A DNA stretch of 64,000 nucleotides from Toxotes chatareus (lineage: Eukaryota; Chordata; Actinopteri; Toxotidae): assembly GCA_016801885.1 (NCBI GenBank), contig CM028891.1, forward strand, positions 15,103,017 to 15,167,016, read 5' to 3'. The notes beneath the pieces were generated by a model, which was given only the letters and a program-made list of their open reading frames with translations, did no database searches and was not told the origin of the DNA. The stretch's first letter is position 1; each line of letters starts with the position of its first letter. This document shows positions 37,033 through 48,400 of this stretch, in pieces. A program made the translations under genes and the position numbers.

Positions 37033-40000
37033 ACTTCACCATGAGGACAAAACTTAAAGCAGATGAGAAAGAAAAAAGCAACTGGAGACACTTCATTTTG
37101 GAGATAACATAGTTTTTGACAACACATTTTAGACAAATATGAGTGACACTCTGAATTCCATCTTTATCTTTTAAAGCACCGAAATCACACCAAAATATAC
37201 ATAAGTACGTGTACTTTAGGCAAAATGAATTAGACATAGTAGGTATATTAATTGAAGCGTGACCTTCTAAATGTCAGCTTCCATGTAGCATAAAAATGAT
37301 CTTGCACTCACACAGTACAATACAACTCTTGAACTGCAAATATATCCCTTGAGACTTTTCCTAATCGGCGTGATATAATATTACCACTGCCAGGTTCCAC
37401 TTAAAAGGCTTTACTCTATTTACCTGTCTTGAGGAAATGATTTTGGATTGTGAATTAAAAGCTTATGTTTCCTATCTCCAAATACTGATACATCTGCATC
37501 TCAGTTTGTGACTTGGTGGTTCCTGATGTACAAATGAAAGTCAAAAAGACAGATTGTCAAATCTAAACCTTGCACTTGCTCTAACATCTGCTTTATTACT
37601 GTGTAGATCCCATTTTATGCTATACATAAGGATATAAATGTGCAGAAACACTCTGTGGAGCAGCAGCACAAAATAAATAAATAAACCACAGTCTCTTGTT
37701 CTAATATGAACATCCTCTTGTTATAATGAGATGCTTTTATCGTGAGATTATGAGCAGTGAATCTCATAAGCCACAGCTGAAGGTTAGACAGAAGAGCAAA
37801 GATAGCTGAACATGCTGTCCCATAAAGAACAATGCAGCTCTCAAGTTTCACTTTGCCTCTCTCTCTGATTGAGTAGACAAAGTCCTTTGTGGTATCCGCA
37901 TACTAATGACAATCCCATTAAATATTATATTGCTTAGCGAGAGCTCAGTCTCATTGTGTGTTAGGTCTGAAAGAAACAAAGAGGTGACGAATTCATCAGT
38001 GGCCTCTTCCTGTTTTGTGCTGCATTGCTTTTACACCAGATGGTTCCTCATTGTTTAGTTATCAATAATTTTCTCAATCTATTGATATTAAAGCCTTTAA
38101 AGCTGCAATCCTTGAGATTTCAGTCCACGTTAATTTGACCACAGTAAAAACAAATATGGTTTAATACTAAAGCAAGCACTCCTTGAGCAACTACTAAGAA
38201 ATACAACAGAAATACAAGAGAGGCGGTCCATGTCTTCACAGTGCAGCCAAACAAACAAGTATACTGTGTCACTTCCTGCAATGTTTTAATTTGCTGGTGC
38301 CTAAAATATTTATGTTTCACAATAAAAGTCACTTTTTAAAAAAATGTGAACTTAATGCAGCTCAAGCGCAGCTGTAGGAGAGTAAACTGTAAAAAGTGAG
38401 TCTCATATCAGTGACACAAAAAAAAAAAACTGTCCCTTGTCAGTGCGGCAGAGTAAAAGAATTGTTATGCTAAAGCAGTGGAGTACTCTGTTAAATATTA
38501 GAGCTTTAGGACAAATTAAAGAACTGGCCATTTGTCTCCTTAACTGACGTAAACCTTGAATTTTATTCTTAGATGAAACCAGAGGCTGATCCTCAAACAT
38601 GAGGATTCTTTGCAGGGTGACTGCCTTGTGTCCCAACAGGCCGCCGTGGGTCAGTCGGCTCGGACAGAGTGCAGCCATTGACAGGGACAATGGGAAGAAG
38701 GAAAATAAAGGTGCCACATAAACACAAGGGAGATCCATTCAATTGACTCTAAGCCCTAAAATGCATTGGTTGACATTTTTCTCACTGACCCAGCCCACAC
38801 AAGCACATTTCCAACCTTTAAAATATGCATAACAGTGGAAAAAAAAAAAAAAAAGCCTTCCCTGCATGATTTTACTGAACCCACATTCCATTGCTGATAT
38901 TAGCAAACACAGGCAATGGAAAAAAGGCTTTCAAGTATATTTTCATTTTGAATTATTAGATATAATCCTTCCACCTCAAGCTCTAGATTTGTAAATGTAA
39001 CCCATTTATTGTAATGAGCATTAAATCCCCTTACGGTTATGTGTGTGCACTCCATTTATTTTTGATTAAAATATCCTGCATGATTTCTGCAGACTCCTTG
39101 ACAAAATGGTAATTAAAGGATACAAATCCTGTCATTGCTTTATTAAAGGAAATTAATAGTTTTTTGGTGTTGCCACAGGGTCCCTTTGCACTACCACCGC
39201 ACACTGAGGTGGGCCTCAGCTGTGAGGGGATGAGCATCCCGTGACTATACGTTATGGAAAGTTCATCCAATTGACCACAAAACAACAAAACATCACACAA
39301 AAAGCAGAAAAAATGGTGATATTATGTCATATATTCTTCTTGAAATGACCATGTCCCTTCACATAGGGCATCTTGAACTTTATTACTGAGCAGGGTCAGG
39401 GGCATTGGTCCTTCGTATCACCCCTGATATCACCAGAGCTAGCTGATCACAATAAAAATTTCTCATACTTTTCTACAGTTTTTTTTTCTCTCTCTCTCTG
39501 TTTTCCACACTGCTGCACGTTGCACACAGACTATAAATAATGTGCTAACAAATATTGATTAAAGCACCTTGAGAGGAAACACTTTGGATGTGTGGAAAAG
39601 CCCAAAAGCCCACATGTTTTGAGCTCTGCGTCTGATTGGCTCTGTATGGCCAAAGGCAATGTGTGGTCCTCGTACGGTGCTATACTAATGGGGATTTCAC
39701 ACTAGGTAATGAATTATGATTCTGTTTAGCTTCATATCTTATTTAATTTGTAAAAGTACAAATGGCAAATACACAGAGATTCAGGTTAGTACAGAATCTA
39801 ATAAAAAAAAAAAAGTGTTTCTGTTGTGTCTTTGGCTGTGCCAGGGCTGCTTATCAGCTGCACCATGTCAAAAGGTTGATATGACTGATATTTTTTATTT
39901 CAGCTATTCATAAAGGACATTCCTTTAACCTTGCAAGTCTATTTCTGATGCACCGGCATGGCTGATAAACAGGACGGACCTGAAACACGAGTGTGTGCCG

Positions 40001-41089
40001 GTGTAAACATGACAGCATCTCCCATGTTTATGGTCACATGTGTATAAATCATGTCGAGTGAGACATACATTCTTCATTTACCTGTGTATCTTCCACAGCA
40101 TCCATTAAAAGTTATGCAGCATTAAACTGGAATTTTAAAAGGATTTTAAGCCAATGACTGTTTGTTAAATACGATGTCATGTATTAGTCATAGCTTATTA
40201 TAGAGTGTGGTATTGGATTACGTGGAATTATGCTGGCTGCGGCCTAATTGCATCATTTTCTTTGTCACCTCCGCTCTGCCCACGTGTTGGAGCCTATCTC
40301 TTTCTATTTACTATCCAATTCTCAAGCCAGACCTCTGTAGCATTCTGAATCACCTCATTGACAGTGAGTTAGGTCATGAACACCCCCAGGCATCGATAAT
40401 TATGGTCTGACATGTCCCGCACAGCAACACGCTGACCGTCAAGTTAAGTTTATAGGCACAAAGACCAATGTGCTATGACACTGTTGACATATCATACCAA
40501 AATGAGATAGAAAACACAGCACGGTACAGTATGTTGCCAAAGCCACTTAACAGGCTCTGATGGCTAAATGTAAGAGGAGGTAAACACACTCAGCAATAAA
40601 GGTGCTAGATTTTGCTTCGAGGGAAGTTTGATCACTGTTCTTGGACACCAAATGTATTCTTCAGAGACTGTAAAGCATTTTACATTGTGCCTCCCAAAGG
40701 CTGGGATGTGATCTGAAAAGTAAATTAAATTAGACAGTGCTTAAGGTGGAAACAGTGCAGCAGCCACAGTTATGATGAATGAATGCTGACAGTTGTCTCC
40801 AGTGCTGTGTGTTACATGAACTTGTACTGAATTTTGTCTGACAACTGCAGTCAGACGCTAATGCATCAATAACACATTATTACTTTCCTGTCTGGCGCAA
40901 TCAGTAATAACCTCCATTTCTCAGGTGTATTTATTTAACAAATGAGAGCAAGAGAAAGTGGGTTTTACAGAAACTCACCCGGGTGCTATGAAGCCAAATT
41001 GACCCATAAAATCCACCACACTTTGAACACAATTAAAATAAATAGAATCAGGAATAAATACATGAGGTGTCATGTGACAGCCACCCAGT
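37033..41089. other. no gene seen; candidate conserved blocks
   Basis: CpG-bearing, non-repetitive blocks at 38600-38700, 39160-39260 and 40200-40450 stand out from the AT-rich background. No coding exon or RNA gene is supported. Confidence 0.45.
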
Positions 41090-41110
41090 TTCAGCACCAT
41101 GGAGAGAGCC
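41090..41110 (+). promoter_or_regulatory. RE1/NRSE site 1 (REST/NRSF binding)
   Basis: Reads TTCAGCACCATGGAGAG followed by AGCC. This agrees with the RE1 core TTCAGCACCNNGGASAG at every core position; the GGAGAG version is a known natural variant. REST binds such sites to repress neuronal genes in non-neuronal cells. It is the left-most good member of the cluster. Confidence 0.8.
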
Positions 41111-41235
41111 AGACAATATTCAGAGTATGGAATGAAAAGGACTAATGTTGTGTCTACACGAGACACTTAGGCACAGCCCTGACCTGTAGTTTGAAACTGC
41201 TGTTTTTTTCAAGAACTTGTTTGCACTTCCACATG

Positions 41236-41256
41236 TTAGCATCATGAGCAGAGCTG
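41236..41256 (+). promoter_or_regulatory. decayed RE1 copy
   Basis: TTAGCATCATGAGCAGAGC aligns with the RE1 of its neighbours with one deleted base and about three substitutions, including loss of the GGAC step. It is probably a relic unit of the array and unlikely to bind REST well. Confidence 0.4.
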
Positions 41257-41317
41257 CATTTGCACATTGTAATGTGACAGGGGTGATAGCTTTTTTTGCT
41301 TCCAGTGTCACCTCTGG

Positions 41318-41338
41318 TTCAGCACCGTGGACAGGGCT
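41318..41338 (+). promoter_or_regulatory. RE1/NRSE site 2
   Basis: TTCAGCACCGTGGACAG then GGCT: a full match to both RE1 halves with canonical spacing. Confidence 0.85.
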
Positions 41339-41458
41339 GTGTGGCGTTAAGTGTATGATACTATTGTTTCTGTCAATATTCTTCACTGTTTTATACTGAA
41401 AGGAAATGATCCAACGTGTGTTGACAACGCATGTCATTTACCACCTTCCAGAATTTGT

Positions 41459-41479
41459 TTCAGTTCTATCCAGCTGTGT
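41459..41479 (+). promoter_or_regulatory. decayed RE1 copy
   Basis: TTCAGTTCTATCCAGCTGTG keeps TTCAG and the CAGCTG end but has lost the central contacts. Its position between sites 2 and 3 suggests a relic unit. Confidence 0.25.
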
Positions 41480-41711
41480 GCATCTAATCCATTTTCTTTG
41501 TGCAGTGCACCCAAGGAAGACGGTGTCTATCAACAGCCCGCTACACAAACAAACAAACAGTTTTTGTATGCATACTAACATCTATTTTGAATGATTTAAA
41601 CTTCTACAATCTCAAAACCCACTTCGCATTAGTAAGTAGTGTGTACTGTGTAACTTGGACACATCCATTGATACTATTGTTTGTGCTAAATTGCACTACA
41701 ACACACTGAGT

Positions 41712-41732
41712 TTCAGCCCCACAGACAGGGAT
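41712..41732 (+). promoter_or_regulatory. RE1-like site 3 (weak)
   Basis: TTCAGCCCCACAGACAG then GGAT. The outer parts match but GCACC has become GCCCC and the GG before ACAG is AG. A weakened site in phase with its neighbours. Confidence 0.45.
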
Positions 41733-41777
41733 CCGTGATATTATTAGTACTTTGGTTGTCTGGTCCGCGCATCCTGT

Positions 41778-41798
41778 TTCAGCACCATGGACAGGGTG
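41778..41798 (+). promoter_or_regulatory. RE1/NRSE site 4
   Basis: TTCAGCACCATGGACAG then GGTG: a full core match. Start-to-start distance from site 3 is 66 bp. Confidence 0.85.
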
Positions 41799-41842
41799 AG
41801 GTTGGCTATGTTACTGTTGCTTGTTTGTCATAGTCGCCCGAT

Positions 41843-41863
41843 TTCAGCACCATGGACAGAGCT
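41843..41863 (+). promoter_or_regulatory. RE1/NRSE site 5
   Basis: TTCAGCACCATGGACAG then AGCT: a full core match, 65 bp start to start after site 4. Confidence 0.88.
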
Positions 41864-41926
41864 GGCGTGACACGGAGGGTATGATCCTGCTGTTTGTTTG
41901 TCCTGAACGTGCTACACCTCCTGTGT

Positions 41927-41947
41927 TTCAGTCCCATGGACAGAGCT
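41927..41947 (+). promoter_or_regulatory. RE1/NRSE site 6
   Basis: TTCAGTCCCATGGACAG then AGCT. There is a two-base change in the left half (GCACC to GTCCC) and an intact right half. It lies 84 bp after site 5 and is the member closest to the putative promoter. Confidence 0.7.
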
Positions 41948-42039
41948 GGGTGCTTCTACGGGAATGATGCAGTAATGTTTTTCTTACATGTGCCACACAT
42001 TCACATACGTTGACCAACCCCAATCTCATCATCCACCCT

Positions 42040-42205
42040 CCTGCCCCCCGCCCCCCCTCTTCATTTCTCCTGAGAACAGAAACATGCAGTGTACAAAAAG
42101 CCCATGCTTCCGCTGAATGAGAATGAAAGCATGTCTGGATCTCGCCGTGACGCTGACACCGAGTGAGCTCTGCATCTTTAAAAGAGAGAGGGGGGGAAAG
42201 CAAAA
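42040..42205 (+). promoter_or_regulatory. putative RNA polymerase II promoter
   Basis: Within 100 bp of the last RE1 there is a C-rich GC-box-like tract (42043-42060, containing CCCCCCGCCCCCCCTC). CpG-containing sequence follows at 42140-42165, then a TATA-like CTTTAAAAG at 42176-42184 and a purine-rich stretch. A start site would be expected about 25-35 bp further, near 42205-42220, where 'ccagctcagtcataac' offers an initiator-like context. The order of elements, the adjacent RE1 cluster and the downstream splice donor support this. No transcript evidence is available. Confidence 0.5.
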
Positions 42206-42469
42206 GAAAAACACACAACCAGCTCAGTCATAACTGTGGGATGATAAGGACTACCTCTTTTTACTTTTGGAGAGAGCCAAGCCGTTAGGAGAGCATTCAG
42301 CATCAGCTGTTCAACACTGGTCTCTTATTGCTGGAAGTCGGGGCTGAATCAGTCACATGACAGAACTGGAGGCAGAGATCTAGAGAAAAGGCACAGCATT
42401 TCGGCTTGCACCGCCATACTGTATTTTGAGCCATATCACATTTTTATTGCAACATTTTACTCCCGCTCG
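42206..42469 (+). other. putative non-coding first exon (5' UTR) of an unidentified REST-regulated gene
   Basis: The exon is bounded on the left by the expected start site and on the right by a strong splice donor, CTCG|GTGAGTAC (exon end 42469). It is balanced in composition and non-repetitive. It holds two short upstream open frames (one starts near 42240; an 8-codon one is at 42357-42383) and no long frame, as in many neuronal 5' UTR exons. I do not recognise the gene. If the exon is real, the coding part lies outside the window or in a later exon I could not see. Confidence 0.4.
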
Positions 42470-43260
42470 GTGAGTACATTTCCAATGGCTTTTTTGTAAG
42501 CATTTTTTGTCTTTTTAATTGCCCCCTTTTTTATTTTTCCTCCTTTTGCTGGTGTTTGAATTGAGCATTGACATGGTGGTTTTGAGCGTTTTTCACATCC
42601 AGGCTTCAAGTTTTTAGCATGCAGTTATTCTGATCGAGAGTGCCAAGAGGGTGCACGGGTGCGTTATCGGTCTTGAGAAAGCCTTTACTTGCTTGCAGTT
42701 TTGTTTCGAGGGTCGAAACCAAGCAGGTTTTGTCGGTATTGAGATTTTTCAAACATTTACTGGTGGTTTTGAAACATTTTTATTTTTTTGTTTCTGTCGA
42801 CTTTTGCTGTTGCTATGCGTTGGTTTGCATTTTGCAGTGTTGTTTGTTGCCTTCGAGTTTTGTGATTTTGATGTCTCGGTGAATCTCACCGATCAAACCC
42901 TTGATTTTACTTTGTTCCTCTTTTCTTTATGAAAAAAGGAGTCATTTTTAAAGCCCGATGACGTTTTAACGTGCTACTTTTCTTGCAGCTGAGCTCTCAG
43001 GTTTGTTGTTTTTGTGTTTCTCTCTTTTTTCGATTTCATTATACTTTTACTGGTGGCAGTGTCAAGTATTTTTGGATGTTATCATTTTTTTTTTACTAGA
43101 TGATGCTGGGTGGACGAGGGGAGTTTTGATTCTTGGGGGAGTTCAATGCGTTTTTGTTTTCTGTATCAACGAGGATGAACAGACATTTTCCCTTTTGCAG
43201 GTATATAATATGAGTGGATGAAGTGACACGTTTCTGTATTAACAATAAAGAATAAGGTGA
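42470..43260 (+). other. T/G-skewed, CpG-retaining segment (start of intron 1 or short ncRNA)
   Basis: Directly after the donor the plus strand becomes strongly T- and G-rich over A and C for about 700 bp, and CpGs remain frequent. Both are seen on the non-template strand just downstream of vertebrate promoters. Two acceptor-like sites occur: 'cttttcttgcag' ending 42988 and 'cccttttgcag' ending 43200. An AATAAA lies at 43244-43249, so a two-exon short non-coding RNA is an alternative to a long intron. The 80- and 93-codon frames here are Phe/Leu/Cys-rich artefacts of the T skew. Confidence 0.4.
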
Positions 43261-43389
43261 CGGAAATATGCACCTGTGGCTGACGTGTTATTTTGTAAGG
43301 CTGGCCAAATCGCTCATTTAGAGAAGGAATTCTTTATCAATGTTATCTGAAGGTTACCTGATGTGATCGATCTGTCCGTAATGCTTCAT

Positions 43390-43412
43390 AAAAAAAAAAA
43401 AAAAAAAAAAAA
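43390..43412. repeat. A23 homopolymer
   Basis: Uninterrupted A tract; no retroposon body was recognised upstream. Confidence 0.9.
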
Positions 43413-45194
43413 GAACAAGTATCGTGATCAACAATCCAAGAACAAGGATCGGAAATCACACACAGGTCGTTTGATCACAATGTTTCCTTTGTTTTGAGTT
43501 CAACAATCTTCACGCCGTCGCAGCTGAGGAATAAATGTAAGTAGCTACATTCAGGTCCCTGGGAAGGATGCACTGTAATTCATTGATCTTCCACTGAGAA
43601 AGTATCCAAACTCCATCCATATATCGACTTGGATGGGCAGAAATAACAGTTTCCTTTGCTGTAGCAAGCGTTTCTTTAAACTGCAGTAGCCTAAGCTACC
43701 AAGTTGGGAAAAGAATTAAGATAACCACAGTCGGCACTACAATACTGCATATCAGGAGCAAAGTATCCTGCTAAACTTAAGTGCCCTCCTTATTGCTGGA
43801 CAAACTCAAATCGGCTTTTGTAGGCCTCGATTCATAAATGCTCTTGGATTTGTCAAATCTGATTTTGCAGGAAATGAATAGAGCTACTGACAGGACTAAA
43901 AGAGGACTTAAAGTGAATTAATCCTTCAAGGGGCAGGTTTAACTTCAGATTATTGGTGTGCTGCAGGATATGCAAACATGGGTAAATAGATATCATGTAG
44001 TTGTAGAGAAGGGCATGGCTTGCAACTGGTTTGTTGATTTATTTTTTTCCATGTTTTGTAAGCTACATTACTGATGTGTGTATTTTGTACGAATGGTTTC
44101 TGAGCCACTGTAACGTTGCTGTCTGCCAGTGAACCTTCCGAGTCCATAGCCAAACAGTACAGGTATTCAACAGAGATCAACACACCTTATTTGAGTTATT
44201 CCAGACTATTACTTGGCTATTCTGAACCATTTCCCTGTTACCTGGCTTTAATATTGGCTTTTCATAGTAAGAAAAGAGTCCAGCTTGTGCATCAGATCTA
44301 ATCAAATCGCTTCATTTTGATCCGTATGTGTTCACTTTAACAGGACACAGGTTTTGTCAGAGTAATATTTTAGGCCTATAAAATATACAAGGTTGGAACA
44401 TTAAGTCTGAGTATAGACTGTTAAGTCCCAGTGTCGTTAAACAGGCTGCCATGGAAGATTAGAAACTTTGCAAACTTACATTTTTAATACAAGGCTAACT
44501 GATTAGTGCAATTACAGTAATAGATTTTATCATGTATTGAAAAGCTGCTGCCATTTATTGATTTCCTGTCCCCTGTTAAATCTATGCAGGTCATAAAGCA
44601 GATGTAGATAAAGAGCCACAGGGGGACAATTTAGAAACAAAGTATGGATTCCAATCAGGAAGGCATCTCTTGTAGTCTTTACAGTCAGTGTTTGGTTGTA
44701 TCAGCAGTCCCATAGAGACCAGTTAAGCAGGTACTGGTGTGAATTTACCAGCAAGTGTGTAAGTTATTGAAAGACGATGAAGAGATGTAACAATTCAATC
44801 CAGTAATTTGATTCTGATGTAAATATTCAATGTATTCTCACTTTCATGTCCATGTGTCATTGAATCTTATTGTTAAAAACAAAATCAATAATTAAACACA
44901 TTTAAGACGTACACTAAGTTACGAGTTGAAAGAATGACTTAAATTTTTAAGGCCTTTATTTTTACCATCAGACCACAACAGCTCAGAGTGATTTCACCGG
45001 CTTATTCTCTCCTGTTTAGCTCTGCAGACTGAGGCACAAACATTTGCCTAATTCAAACAAATCAAGGCCTTTACAAAAAGTTTTTAGCTGTGTAACTAAC
45101 AAGATGTTGGTAACGTTTAAGTAAAAACTGAATTTGGTTTAATTGAAATAGATTTTAATCAAACATTTCAAATCTTGCTTCTCAAACCTCAAAG
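43413..45194. other. no gene seen
   Basis: AT-rich, mostly unique; short frames only. Confidence 0.5.
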
Positions 45195-45440
45195 CGCTGC
45201 ATCACAACACAGCGACATGTCTTCACGCCCCTAGTTGAGAGGTGTTTCTGCCACGCCGCCACAGCGTGAGCTCCTGGACGTCTCTCCTGCTGAGCATTAT
45301 GATAGCTTCTATTACGTCCTGCAGTGTTGTGTCTCCCCTCCAGGCAGGTTTCCTGTTATCTGGGCCAAGCCAGACCTGCACAGGAGACTTATGGAGAAAT
45401 ATGATAGCTCGTGTGTGGCTATACTTATTCCACCATGAAT
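45195..45440. other. GC/CpG-rich block open on both strands, possible conserved element
   Basis: A 245-bp block with many CpGs in AT-rich surroundings, open in two plus frames and one minus frame (83 codons, 45223-45474). The plus frame beginning at TTG 45235 (67 codons) contains the segment PPGRFPVIWAKPDLHRRLME. It includes possible acceptors ('gtcctgcag', 'cccctccag'), but no matching donor precedes its stop. I recognise no domain. More likely a conserved regulatory element than an exon. Confidence 0.35.
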
Positions 45441-48400
45441 AAAACATCACATAAGAGCCAGTTGTATACACCAAGCATGTGCTTAATTATCGGTGCATCT
45501 GCATGCATGCTCGCCTGAATGTATGTGTAACGGTGTTTACATTAAGTTAGTGCTTTGATTGGAATTTGTATCCACTCTGCTGAAACAACAGTTTAGCTTT
45601 CAGCATGACCAAGTTGGACAAATGGAAACATAATTAAAATGCTGTGCATCTTTCATAGACATGTTGTGTTATTACACTGGGATGTTGCATTCTGCGCCAC
45701 ATATTATGAACACGGTAACCTACATGGACACATGCAAGAAGCATCTTCATGTCTAGCCTCAGTCTTATATATGTATACTGCATACTTGATTTATCAAAAT
45801 GAGAAGAGAACTATTAAAGTGAAGGATATGTTGAGAAGATCCCAACTTTAAGATGACTGCTTTTAGAGATAATTAATATTCCTGAGCAATTTCAGACCTT
45901 AGTCAAAATGTTGGAAATGAGTCTGAAAGAAGTTCTAATTTATATATAGAAGGCAGTGATGGAGCTTTGCTGGGTTTATGGGCCTTTTATTCCATAAACT
46001 TAGCAGAAAGTTTCAGTGTAAAAGGCCTTTTTGTGATCTATTATCAACTTAATACAAGGTGGCTGCAAATGTTAATCTAATGTTTACACTCATATTCATC
46101 TTCTTTTTTTTTTTTTTCATTCTTAACAGTGAAGGTCTCATTCATGCTCTACAGTGCCTTCAGCTGATTCATCCAATCCATAACTCATGTATGACTCCAA
46201 GCCAAGGCCAAGAATTAGTTTCAGTAGTCGGAACACACACACAAAAAAAAAAAAAAATTCCTGAATGTACATATATTTATATCAATCTATATGTCGACTG
46301 CTGCTCCCAAAGCTTAATTTCAGTAATTGCAAAGAAATAAAGGCAGCTTGAATTTGCATATCATCGTTTTTACCAGCTCAGAGCTTCTTTCATCTGGATT
46401 TTGCCCGTATCAATATGCCCTGTATTACCAAACTAAAATTGGCTTTTACATCTTGTTTTACTCCCTCAGTGAGGCATTCTTCTCCTGCTCCCCCTTCTTT
46501 AACAGATAAACAGCTTACCTTTGGGATGACTCATTCTACTCAAACAAGTGTTAAGTACCTTACTGTCCTTTTCTGAGCTGTTAATTTGATAAGTGAGGGC
46601 ATCTCACACTTCATATTCTGGGCAATTAAACTCATATCTGAAGAATAGGGTCAGGCTGAATGACTTTCCAGTGTCTATTATGGGAACCATTTGAGTTATA
46701 GTGCATCACTTAAATGAGCCTTCTGCACTTACATCCTGAGACCTCAGAGTATTTTTAGGATTTCAGATTAAGTTCTGCTTCAGTTATATTTCATTAACAT
46801 TTGGTCTGAAGTTCGTTGTTCTCCGGAACTTGACAATGTGCCGATGAAGGCACAGAGCGAAGTTAGAAAGCAGTGATTTTTGTAGAGTAAATGAATATTC
46901 TTTTATTTTACCTTTGAATAAATATAGAAAACAAGACCTAGACTGAGATTTTTTTGTGTGCGCCCGTGTTTGTGTAATGGCTAAACTTACAGCAGTATCA
47001 GTGCAGTCTAAAAACGGCCAATTAGGCAGCAGTCACTTCCATTTTTCCTTATCGGGAGCAAACGAATTCACAGAGGAATTACTTTTTCTATTTTTAGAGG
47101 GAAGTAAGGTTCATGCTGTCTGATAAGGAGTAACCTAAACCCACAGAGAAAGATGGATCTCTGATGTTCCATATGTCACTTTGCAGTGACCTACTAGGAC
47201 TGTTTACTAAAGGGAGAAAGTCAAGTTTATGCTGTTTTTACTACTTTGTCAGCTCGGTGTGCAGATATCGATCCAGCCAACCTGATAGCTTCCAGGCCAC
47301 ATCTGTTTCAGGCCGAGTTAACATATTCAATACAATTTTCTAATCACACTGTTCATCAAATTACATTCAGCAGCAGCAGCAGCATCACACAGGATCAGAA
47401 CATTCGAAATTAGCTTTTAAATTACATATAGATTAATCGTTGCTGCTCCAGATACACATATGTGTTGCTTTTTCAGAGAGGAATAAATCAAAATTCACAC
47501 AATAAAGTGTTCTGCAGCAGCATCTTCCCCGCAGACCTGCTGTTATTAAACTGTAATTTTAGAAAATGGTGAGACTCATTGTGGGTACACAGGCTTGTTT
47601 CACCACACTTAACTTTTTGGCATATTAATACATGTTTTTCAATCCGTCTGCAGAGCGTCATCATTAAGGTTTAACCCTCAGGGAGGAAGATGACCGTACT
47701 AAAGATGACTTATTTTAGTTTTCTGCTTGTGTCTGTCTTTTCTGAGAATAATGGAAAGTCTCAACTCGGGTGTACATATGTAGAGAGAATTATGGAAATG
47801 TGTCTGAAATTTTTTGGCAGAATGAAAAAAATGTGGCTCCATAAAACATTCTGATTATAATACATACACACACACAAGCCCACTCATACATACATCAAAA
47901 TTATTAGAGAAGAAACAGGAGAATGAAACAGACAAATCACAGTGTTTTACCTTCAAAGGTGGATTCAATTGTATTTTTTTTTTTCTTTTTTCTGATTTGT
48001 GGCTATTTTATTTTAAGCCTAGTAATAAGAAAACATCAGCATTGCCTAATACCTGGAAGCACCAGACTTGTTTATGAAAATGCTTTAAAGGTCTTCAGGG
48101 AATAGCAAGAACTTGCAATACATTTTTTCAATAGCTCACTAACTTGTTTCTTCCTCATTGTACTAGCTTTTTAGCTAAATTCATTATTATTCAGTTAAAT
48201 AATGTCATGTGAAAATGCAAGTTGATCAACTATTCAGAAAATGACTGAACTTTTTCTCTCCCACCAGGCTGAAAAATTGTCTTTAACTCACTGAATCAAA
48301 AAGAAGAAAAAAAAAAGAAACATAGACCGAGTAGCAGAGGAAATGAAAGTAGCAGAGCACCATCAAACAAAGGGCACAAAAAAACATTAAAAGCAGCATT

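Larger units (their letters stand above)
41090..41995 (+). repeat. degenerate tandem array whose unit contains an RE1 element
   Basis: Beyond the RE1 cores, the spacers align. After each core comes a short GT/GC-rich bit, then a block like 'gtatgatactattgtttgtc' and a 'cgtgc'-like end. Instances follow sites 2 (near 41352), 3 (near 41735), 4 (near 41806), 5 (near 41879) and 6 (near 41960). One more follows a relic near 41668. Units 3-6 are 65-84 bp; the left part is stretched by insertions. This is what an old minisatellite looks like when only the cores have been kept. Confidence 0.6.

Noticed and set aside
42640..42932. 80- and 93-codon frames after the putative first exon
   Set aside because: Phe/Leu/Cys-rich products produced by T skew; no domain.
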